DNA of 5,473 bases from Hyphomonadaceae bacterium. Lineage in GTDB: Bacteria; Pseudomonadota; Alphaproteobacteria; Caulobacterales; Aquidulcibacteraceae. This document shows, piece by piece, positions 1 to 4,609 of this stretch (position 1 is its first letter; each line of letters begins with the position of its first letter). The notes under the pieces were generated by a model. That model was not told the origin of the DNA and searched no databases. It saw only the letters and a program-made list of their open reading frames with translations. The position numbers were made by a program, and so were the translations under genes. Location of the stretch: assembly GCA_025458365.1 (NCBI GenBank), contig JALOSP010000193.1:1-5473 (forward strand), read 5' to 3'.

Positions 1-211
1 GAAATGGCGTGCCGGGGTCGAGCAGACGCTCCACCCTTTCGCGCGGCAGGAGCTTGCCGCGCGCGGTGTGCTTGTCACGGGCGGGCTGGGGGCCGCCCAG
101 ACCTGCCTTTGCAACTTCCATGCGCAAGTCATCGACAAGGGCTTGCATCGCGGCGCGGTTCGATTGCGCGCGGGCGTCATCTGTCGAGGCTGTGGATCTC
201 AGAACACTCAC
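1..211 (-). CDS. mccB: Methylcrotonyl-CoA carboxylase beta subunit (carboxyltransferase), N-terminal 70 residues only
   Basis: This is a partial gene whose 3' end lies beyond the left edge. The visible part begins with GTG at 211 and stays open to base 1. The protein starts with a variable, charged stretch (residues 1-45) followed by [17 protein letters not shown] and DPGTPF (residues 48-70). That segment is typical of the N-terminus of biotin-dependent acyl-CoA carboxyltransferase beta chains, and its wording fits methylcrotonyl-CoA carboxylase better than propionyl-CoA carboxylase. The family enzyme transfers carboxyl from biotin to 3-methylcrotonyl-CoA in leucine breakdown, in the cytoplasm. 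The GTG start is supported by an AGGGA ribosome site 7 nt upstream; the ATG closest upstream is out of frame and reaches a stop after three codons. The start is 28 nt beyond the tatC stop with no terminator between, so read-through from tatC is plausible. A geranyl-CoA or other acyl-CoA carboxylase beta chain cannot be excluded, because the catalytic crotonase folds are outside the window. Confidence 0.75.
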   Translation of the reverse strand, partial: MSVLRSTASTDDARAQSNRAAMQALVDDLRMEVAKAGLGGPQPARDKHTARGKLLPRERVERLLDPGTPF

Positions 212-218
212 CGCGCCA

Positions 219-223
219 TCCCT
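219..223 (-). promoter_or_regulatory. Ribosome binding site of the mccB-like gene
   Basis: AGGGA on the minus strand lies 7 nt before the GTG codon at 211. It supports choosing GTG as the start, because no in-frame ATG is available between the tatC stop and this codon. Confidence 0.55.
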
Positions 224-239
224 GCTCAGGTCCCCGGCC

Positions 240-1085
240 TCAAACCGCCGGATTCTCCTTGTCTTGGCGCTTTTCGATCAGCCGGACAATCCCTGCCCCG
301 ACATAGTAGAGGACCACCATCGGCACACCCAGCACGACCTGGCTGACGATATCCGGCGGGGTCAGAAAAGCTGCCAGCACGAAGATGCCGACAATCGCAT
401 ACTTGCCGCCGTTGAACCACGCCTGCGAAGACACTATCCCCGCCCGGCCCAAAATCACCTGAATCACCGGCAGCTGGAAGCACGCCCCGAAGGCCAGGAT
501 CAGGGTGGTGATCGTGTCTGCATATTCGGAGATCCGCCCTTGATAGGCGATGCCGACCCCGCCGTCGGTTGCATTGACTTCCTGATTGAGGGCAAATTGC
601 ATCAGGAATGGCATCACGATGAAATAGGCCATCAGGGCGCCCATCGTGAACAGGATCGGCCCGGCGATCAGGAATGGCGTGAACGCACCCTTCTCGTGGC
701 TGTACAGGCCCGGCGCCACAAAACGGTAGAGCTGGAATGCCAGCACCGGGAAAGCCAGACAGATGGCACCGAACAGCGCCACCCGGATCTGGGTCAGGGT
801 CACCTCCAGCGGGCCTGTCGAGATCAATGTGGCCTGGGCCAGTGCCTCGCGCCCCTTCACGGCAATCACCGCTTCTTCATAGGGCACCCGCAGCACTTCG
901 AAGATCGGCTGCCAGAACACGAAACACAGCACGAAGGCGGCTGACACGGCCACGATGCAGATGAACAGCCGGTTCCGCAATTCGATCAGATGATCCATCA
1001 GCGGCGCGCGCGTCGCCTCGATGGCGGCCTCCTCGCCATCCAGCCGGGCCTTCTCGATTTCTTCGTGGTTCGCCGGCAGCGTCAT
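240..1085 (-). CDS. tatC: Sec-independent protein translocase subunit TatC
   Basis: TatC is the multi-spanning membrane subunit that, with TatB, recognises twin-arginine signal peptides and allows export of folded proteins across the inner membrane. The 281-residue product has an N-terminal cytoplasmic stretch of about 28 residues, slightly longer than in E. coli. Then comes the signature [11 protein letters not shown] (residues 30-40, with the signal-peptide-binding Glu36), six predicted membrane segments (roughly 41-58, 100-122, 138-165, 190-212, 228-242, 247-268), the cytoplasmic loop [11 protein letters not shown] with Glu131 (counterpart of E. coli Glu103), and TPPD at 242-245 followed by Ser-Gln. 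In the fourth membrane segment FQLP (Gln204) stands where E. coli has FEVP (Glu170); I recall Gln here from other alphaproteobacteria. The start codon overlaps the tatB stop as ATGA, with AAGG 7 nt upstream, so the two genes are translationally coupled. The gene ends with TGA and a short charged tail. Confidence 0.97.
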   Translation of the reverse strand: MTLPANHEEIEKARLDGEEAAIEATRAPLMDHLIELRNRLFICIVAVSAAFVLCFVFWQPIFEVLRVPYEEAVIAVKGREALAQATLISTGPLEVTLTQIRVALFGAICLAFPVLAFQLYRFVAPGLYSHEKGAFTPFLIAGPILFTMGALMAYFIVMPFLMQFALNQEVNATDGGVGIAYQGRISEYADTITTLILAFGACFQLPVIQVILGRAGIVSSQAWFNGGKYAIVGIFVLAAFLTPPDIVSQVVLGVPMVVLYYVGAGIVRLIEKRQDKENPAV

Positions 1086-1564
1086 GAGGCAGCCTTGGAT
1101 GAAGCCGGTTTGGGTGCCGCCGGTTTGGTCACACGCCTGCGCTTTGGTTTTGCTGGCATCACCACGTCTGGCGCTGCACCAACTGAAACCGGCTCGACCA
1201 GCGGAGCGCCTGCTCCGATGGTTTCGGCACTGACGGCCTCCTTGGCCAGGATCGCCTGCTTCTGGGCCAGAAGTTCGGGACTGGGCGGGGCCATGGCAGG
1301 CGCTGCGGGCTTTTTCAGTTCTTCGTGGATGTCCTGCAGCCCCGAGCCGGTGCGCAGCGCCTCGACTTCCTTGCGCAACTCGTCGAGTTCGGCCTGGCGG
1401 GCCAGATCGTCAAAGCTCGCCCGGAACTCCGATGCCATCATCCGGACCTTGTTCATGAACCGGCCGGCCTTGCGCATCAGCAACGGCAAATCCTTTGGCC
1501 CCACAACCAGCAGGGCCAGCAGTCCGATCAGGACCATTTCACTCATGCCGACATCAGGAAACAT
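1082..1564 (-). CDS. tatB: Sec-independent protein translocase subunit TatB
   Basis: TatB forms the substrate-receptor complex with TatC. The 160-residue product opens with MFPDVGMSE, giving the conserved early Glu at position 9. A single membrane helix (about 5-21) leads to the Gly22-Pro23 hinge (VVGPKDLP) and an amphipathic helix to about residue 50, followed by a charged, probably coiled segment (about 51-85). The C-terminal 75 residues are Ala/Pro/Lys-rich with a basic KRRR near the end, a variable tail usual for the family. GP after the membrane helix and the overall length separate it from TatA, which has FG there and is half as long. The start at 1564 is preceded by only a weak GGGGTGA ribosome site but fits the family N-terminus exactly. 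It follows tatA by 38 nt and overlaps tatC by four bases. Confidence 0.94.
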   Translation of the reverse strand: MFPDVGMSEMVLIGLLALLVVGPKDLPLLMRKAGRFMNKVRMMASEFRASFDDLARQAELDELRKEVEALRTGSGLQDIHEELKKPAAPAMAPPSPELLAQKQAILAKEAVSAETIGAGAPLVEPVSVGAAPDVVMPAKPKRRRVTKPAAPKPASSKAAS

Positions 1565-1602
1565 CAGTCACCCCACAGGCCAGATCGTGCCGGCCATGAC
1601 GG

Positions 1603-1818
1603 TCAGGAGCCGGTGGTTTCCTTGTTGGTCACATTGACCTCGATGGTCTTGGCTTCATCGACCTTCGGCGGGGCGTTGGGATCCTCGTCCTGGAGGCCCT
1701 TGCGGAAGCCCTTGATGCCTTGTGCCAGATCGGTCATCAGGCCCGACAGCTTGCCGCGCCCGAACAGCAGGACCACAAGCACGAGCACGAGAAGAATTTG
1801 AACTGGTCCCACCTGCAT
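1603..1818 (-). CDS. tatA: Sec-independent protein translocase subunit TatA
   Basis: TatA oligomerises to form the export passage when recruited by substrate-loaded TatBC. The product is 71 residues. After MQVGPVQ comes one membrane helix (about 6-19) with the polar Gln7 near its start, then the invariant FG at 19-20, followed by [18 protein letters not shown], the classic amphipathic helix, and an acidic, disordered tail. A reading frame 12 codons longer exists (from 1854), but the start at 1818 is preferred: it gives the standard TatA N-terminus and is preceded by AGGAG with 6 nt spacing. It lies 135 nt after scpB, the longest gap among the genes here, so it may have its own promoter; tatB follows after 38 nt. 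Confidence 0.95.
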   Translation of the reverse strand: MQVGPVQILLVLVLVVLLFGRGKLSGLMTDLAQGIKGFRKGLQDEDPNAPPKVDEAKTIEVNVTNKETTGS

Positions 1819-1824
1819 GGCGAA

Positions 1825-1829
1825 CTCCT
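1825..1829 (-). promoter_or_regulatory. Ribosome binding site of tatA
   Basis: AGGAG on the minus strand, 6 nt before the ATG at 1818. It decides the tatA start against the longer reading frame that opens at 1854. Confidence 0.8.
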
Positions 1830-1846
1830 GATTGATACCGGTTCCT

Positions 1847-1861
1847 GGCCGCAAGGCGGCC
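1847..1861 (-). repeat. Perfect short inverted repeat in the tatA leader
   Basis: GGCCGC, a three-base spacer, then GCGGCC. If transcribed, it could fold into a small stable hairpin just upstream of the tatA ribosome site. There is no following T-run. The role is unknown, and in GC-rich DNA such repeats can occur by chance. Confidence 0.4.
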
Positions 1862-1953
1862 CGGCGTCAGCGTGCTTTGCCACAGGATGTTGGCACCAAC
1901 AAGGCGCAGCCCGCATCACAATACGCTGCCCGTGCTGAAGCCCGCCGCCCGGC

Positions 1954-2700
1954 TCAGCCCAGAAAGTCCTCACTGAACAGACTGGCTTCTTCGGGCATCC
2001 CGCTCTCGTCCTCGCCATCGCTGTCTGCAGCAAGCGAGGGGCGCGGCACGTCGAAATCCGGTGGCAGGCGGGGATCCAGCAGCCCCTGTGCCTGCAGGTC
2101 CGCCTTGCCGGGCAGGTCGTCAAGGCTTGCCAGATTGAAATGGGTCAGGAAGCCATCGGTCGTGCGGTAGGTCAAAGGCTTGCCAGGGCTGCGGCGGCGC
2201 ACGCCGGGGCGGACCCAGCCAATCTCCATCAACAGGTCAAGGGTGCCGCGGCCCACGCCGACCCCGCGCACCGCCTCGATCTCGGCACGGGTGCAGGGTT
2301 GATGGTAGGCGATGATCGACAGGGTCTCCAGCGCGGCTGCCGACAATTTGCGCGGCTCTTCCCGGCGTTCCTCCATCAGATGGGCCAGGTCCGGCGCTGT
2401 CTGGAACATCCAGCCACCAGCCACTTCCACCAGCCGCACGCCACGTCCGGCATGGCGCCGTTTCAACCGGGCAAGCGCCCCGCCCACATCGGTGCCCTCT
2501 GGCAGCCGGGCGGCAAGGGCCAGCGCCTTGACAGGCTCGGCACTGGCAAACAGCAGGGCTTCGACCATCCGGTCGGCATCCGGAACCGGGTCGACCAGCC
2601 TGTCGGCCTGATCGGCCAGATCAAGCGGGGCCGGATTGCGTGCCATCCGGCTGACAGCGCGTGCAATGTCCTCGGTGGTTTCGCCATAGCCATCGGTCAT
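1954..2700 (-). CDS. scpB: Segregation and condensation protein ScpB
   Basis: ScpB dimerises through winged-helix domains and binds ScpA, completing the SMC-ScpAB condensin that organises and segregates the chromosome. The 248-residue product has a first winged-helix domain from about 43 to 115, beginning RMVEALLFASAEPV, and a second from about 116 to 195. The second carries the family hallmark KLSAAALETLSIIAYHQP (118-135), then TRAEIEAVRGV, and GKPLTYRTTDGFL further on. Family members usually begin close to the first domain; here about 43 extra residues precede it and an acidic tail of about 50 follows the second domain. Met19 and Met45 are possible internal starts, but the annotated start overlaps the scpA stop as ATGA and has AGGAG 8 nt upstream, which favours the long form and translational coupling with scpA. 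Confidence 0.94.
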   Translation of the reverse strand: MTDGYGETTEDIARAVSRMARNPAPLDLADQADRLVDPVPDADRMVEALLFASAEPVKALALAARLPEGTDVGGALARLKRRHAGRGVRLVEVAGGWMFQTAPDLAHLMEERREEPRKLSAAALETLSIIAYHQPCTRAEIEAVRGVGVGRGTLDLLMEIGWVRPGVRRRSPGKPLTYRTTDGFLTHFNLASLDDLPGKADLQAQGLLDPRLPPDFDVPRPSLAADSDGEDESGMPEEASLFSEDFLG

Positions 2701-3518
2701 GGCTGCTGCTCCTGGCGGTCATCGGTCTTGCGGACCAGTAGTGGTGCAAACATCGCCAGCTGGCGGATGTCAATTTCGCCTTGCTTGGCCAGTTCCAGGC
2801 TGGCTGACACCAGGCTGGCATAGCGCGATGCCGCGCTGGGTGCTTCCCCCTTGAACAGGGTGCTGGCGGGCGACAGCGAGCCCAGATCGATCCAGTCGCC
2901 CTGTGGTGGAAGTTTCTCGCGTAGCACGGTCCTGGCCTCGTCGATCGGCCAGACTGGCCAGGGCTTGACTGTGTGGCGGGTCTCGATGGTCCGTGTCCGC
3001 TGTCGCGCATAGGCGCCGAGCAGGTCATACAAGTCCGCCGACCACAGCGGGATCTCGGTCACGGCCAGGTCTTCCGGCGCGCCGCGCACATGAGTATCCA
3101 GCCCCGCGCGGGGCAGCTCCTCCAGTGCGCGACCCGCAGCCCGCATGGCATCCAGCCTGCGCAGCCGCCAGGCCAGGTCGGCGGCCAGTTGCTCTGGCTC
3201 GGGTTCATCGCCACTGCGCTCGGTGCGCGGCAGCAACAGTCGGGACTTCAGATAGGCCAGCCACGCCGCCATCACCAGATAGTCGGCGGCCAGATCGATC
3301 CGTGTGGCGCGCAGCCGCGCCACATAGGCCAGATACTGCTCGGCCAGCGCCAGGATCGAGATCCGCCGCAAGTCCACCTTTTGCGTGCGCGCCAGCTCCA
3401 GCAGCACATGTAGCGGGCCTTCATAGCCATCCAGATCGACGACCCAGGTGGTGTCGGCCGTGGTCTCGTCACGGACCTCGCGCAGGGCGGTTTCGAGGAT
3501 CTCGTCAGCTGCAGCCAT
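2697..3518 (-). CDS. scpA: Segregation and condensation protein ScpA (kleisin)
   Basis: ScpA is the kleisin that bridges the SMC heads and carries ScpB. The 273-residue product has the N-terminal SMC-binding part with GYEGPLHVLLELARTQ (31-46), KVDLRRISILALAEQYL (47-63) and AADYLVMAAWLAYLKSRLL (77-95), all strongly conserved in the family. A charged linker (about 98-150) and middle region (about 150-205) precede a C-terminal winged-helix domain (about 210-265) containing LELAKQGEIDIRQ. The length is normal for alphaproteobacteria. An in-frame TAG four codons upstream makes the ATG at 3518 the earliest possible start. No good Shine-Dalgarno sequence precedes it; instead the right arm of a 7-bp inverted repeat ends one base before the ATG. 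The gene starts 80 nt after nagZ and its stop overlaps the scpB start. Confidence 0.95.
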   Translation of the reverse strand: MAAADEILETALREVRDETTADTTWVVDLDGYEGPLHVLLELARTQKVDLRRISILALAEQYLAYVARLRATRIDLAADYLVMAAWLAYLKSRLLLPRTERSGDEPEPEQLAADLAWRLRRLDAMRAAGRALEELPRAGLDTHVRGAPEDLAVTEIPLWSADLYDLLGAYARQRTRTIETRHTVKPWPVWPIDEARTVLREKLPPQGDWIDLGSLSPASTLFKGEAPSAASRYASLVSASLELAKQGEIDIRQLAMFAPLLVRKTDDRQEQQP

Positions 3519-3519
3519 G

Positions 3520-3543
3520 GAAAGAAGCTATGGCGATTCTTTC
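3520..3543 (-). repeat. 7-bp inverted repeat immediately upstream of scpA
   Basis: On the minus strand GAAAGAA and TTCTTTC are perfect reverse complements separated by 10 nt, and the second arm ends one base before the scpA ATG. As RNA it could fold over the initiation region; as DNA it could be an operator-like site. It is A/T-rich against a GC-rich background. No function can be assigned from sequence alone. Confidence 0.4.
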
Positions 3544-3577
3544 GGGTCGAGGGAAGTGGACCTGCCGTGTGCCGCCT

Positions 3578-3593
3578 GGCGCGACTTGGCGCC
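3578..3593 (-). repeat. Small GC hairpin between nagZ and scpA
   Basis: On the minus strand GGCGC-CAAGTC-GCGCC forms a 5-bp stem starting 5 nt after the nagZ stop. There is no T-run after it, so it is not a convincing intrinsic terminator; nagZ and scpA may be co-transcribed across this 80-nt gap. Confidence 0.3.
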
Positions 3594-3598
3594 GGGGA

Positions 3599-4528
3599 TC
3601 AGCGGTTCTCGGTCGGGTCGTAGCCGAGTGACAGAGCAGTTTTCCGGTCATGACCGGTCAACGCGCCAAACCGCGCCCAGGCTGCCTCGATATCGATCTC
3701 GATGGCGGGCTTGCGGGCCACGGCTTCGGCGGCCTGCGCCCGTTCCAGGCCTTTGCCGGACAGCTCCGGGCAGGCAGCAACGAAGGCCAGCCGGTCCTCC
3801 AGTGTCGCATTGCACAACATGGCCACATCGCAGCCCGCACTGATCGCCGCCCAGGCCTTTGCCGGGCTGGTGCCGGTCAAGGCCTTCATGGAGATGTCAT
3901 CGGTCATCAGCAAGCCGTCAAACCCGAACCGGCCACGCACCAGGTCGTGGATCACGGTGGCTGACAGTGTCGCCGGGTTTTCAGCGTCCAGTGCCTCGTA
4001 GACGATGTGGGCGGTCATCGCCATCGGCGCATCGGCCAGTGCCGCAAACGGGGCGAAGTCGTGGGCCAGGCCCTGCAGGCCGGTGTCCAGCACGGGCAGC
4101 CCGTGGTGGCTGTCAGCCAGTGCCCTGCCGTGTCCGGGCACGTGCTTGATCACACTGGCCACACCGCCAGCGTGCAGCCCGGCAATCGCAGCCCTGCCGA
4201 GCGCTGCCACAATATCGGGATCGCTTGAGAATGCCCGGTTGCCGATCACCGAATGGGCGCCCTCGATCCGCAGATCGAGACAGGGCGGAAATTGCGGCCA
4301 GACCGGTGGCTTCAGGCGCTGAACACGGCCACCTTCCTGGTCGATGAAGATCAAAGCGTCACGGCCGACGGCTTCGCGCATTTCATCGGTCAGCGCGCGC
4401 ATCTGGTCCGGGCTGACGCAGGATCTGCCGAACAGGATGAAGGCCCATGGGTCCGTCGCCCGGAAAAACGCCTTTTCGTCAGCGCTCAGCCGCTCACCTG
4501 CCACGTCCACGATGCACGCCAGTGCCAT
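3599..4528 (-). CDS. nagZ: Beta-N-acetylhexosaminidase NagZ (GH3), apparently with an internal deletion
   Basis: NagZ removes GlcNAc from GlcNAc-anhydroMurNAc (peptides) in the cytoplasm during peptidoglycan recycling. The 309-residue product keeps the GH3 landmarks: IDQEGGRVQRL (62-72), GNRAF with Arg98, KHVPGHG (128-134), the ADSH loop with the catalytic Asp139/His141 pair, and LLMTDDISMKA with the nucleophile Asp210. However, FPP (80-82) runs directly into CLDLRIEGAH (83-92). In E. coli NagZ about 40 residues lie between the corresponding points: a helix plus the start of the barrel strand ending in APVLDV. The protein is accordingly shorter than the usual 330-345. The ATG at 4528 is chosen because GGAG lies 6 nt upstream and the protein then starts like its relatives; a start 22 codons earlier would lie inside a terminator hairpin. 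Family assignment is firm; whether this shortened barrel is active is uncertain. Confidence 0.9.
   Translation of the reverse strand: MALACIVDVAGERLSADEKAFFRATDPWAFILFGRSCVSPDQMRALTDEMREAVGRDALIFIDQEGGRVQRLKPPVWPQFPPCLDLRIEGAHSVIGNRAFSSDPDIVAALGRAAIAGLHAGGVASVIKHVPGHGRALADSHHGLPVLDTGLQGLAHDFAPFAALADAPMAMTAHIVYEALDAENPATLSATVIHDLVRGRFGFDGLLMTDDISMKALTGTSPAKAWAAISAGCDVAMLCNATLEDRLAFVAACPELSGKGLERAQAAEAVARKPAIEIDIEAAWARFGALTGHDRKTALSLGYDPTENR
4262..4279 (-). repeat. 7-bp inverted repeat inside nagZ at the apparent deletion junction
   Basis: CTCGATC-TGCG-GATCGAG on the minus strand is a perfect inverted repeat with a 4-nt loop. It starts four bases after the codons for FPP, which is where about 40 residues are missing compared with the family. 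It encodes part of CLDLRIE, so it could also be a codon coincidence. Confidence 0.5.
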
Positions 4529-4534
4529 CGATGT

Positions 4535-4538
4535 CTCC
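4535..4538 (-). promoter_or_regulatory. Ribosome binding site of nagZ
   Basis: GGAG on the minus strand, 6 nt before the ATG at 4528. It favours this start over the in-frame codon 22 positions upstream at 4594. Confidence 0.65.
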
Positions 4539-4554
4539 ACTTCTTTCCAGACAG

Positions 4555-4588
4555 AAAAAACCCGGCCAGTGCGCGTGCACTGACCGGG
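4555..4588 (-). terminator. Rho-independent terminator after the SPOR-domain gene
   Basis: On the minus strand CCCGGTCAGTGC, loop ACGC, then GCACTGGCCGGG form a 12-bp stem with one G-T wobble, followed directly by TTTTTT (4560-4555). This is a textbook intrinsic terminator, 21 nt after the stop of the SPOR-domain gene. In the plus direction the T-run is missing, so it acts one way. It ends only 26 nt before the nagZ start. Confidence 0.9.
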
Positions 4589-4609
4589 CTGCACCCAAGC
4601 ATGAAATGC

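Larger units (their letters stand above)
1819..1953 (-). promoter_or_regulatory. Intergenic leader upstream of tatABC, possible promoter region
   Basis: This 135-nt gap between the scpB stop and tatA is the only place upstream of the tat genes with room for a promoter. It contains two inverted repeats: GGCCGC-CTT-GCGGCC (1847-1861, 6-bp stem, 3-nt loop, ending 28 nt before the tatA ATG) and GTTGG-TG-CCAAC (1889-1900). Neither is followed by a T-run, so I do not call them intrinsic terminators. I could not pick out a convincing -35/-10 pair. That the region carries a promoter is inferred from spacing alone. Confidence 0.35.

Noticed and set aside
9..944. A 311-codon open frame on the plus strand
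   Set aside because: It lies entirely antisense to tatC and the mccB-like start. Its product has no recognisable domain and has the Arg/His/Gln-rich composition typical of antisense frames in GC-rich DNA, while the opposite strand encodes unmistakable TatC.
1819..1854. A 12-codon N-terminal extension of TatA
   Set aside because: The shorter start at 1818 has AGGAG at ideal spacing and gives the normal TatA beginning; the extension would run through that ribosome site.
2140..2823. A 227-codon plus-strand open frame opposite scpB/scpA
   Set aside because: It is antisense to conserved ScpB and ScpA sequence, has no ribosome site or domain that I recognise, and a biased composition.
3578..3593. 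Hairpin after nagZ as an intrinsic terminator
   Set aside because: The stem is only 5 bp with a 6-nt loop, and no T-run follows on the minus strand.
4529..4594. A 22-codon N-terminal extension of NagZ
   Set aside because: These codons run through the terminator hairpin and its T-run, whereas the ATG at 4528 has a GGAG site and gives the expected N-terminus.
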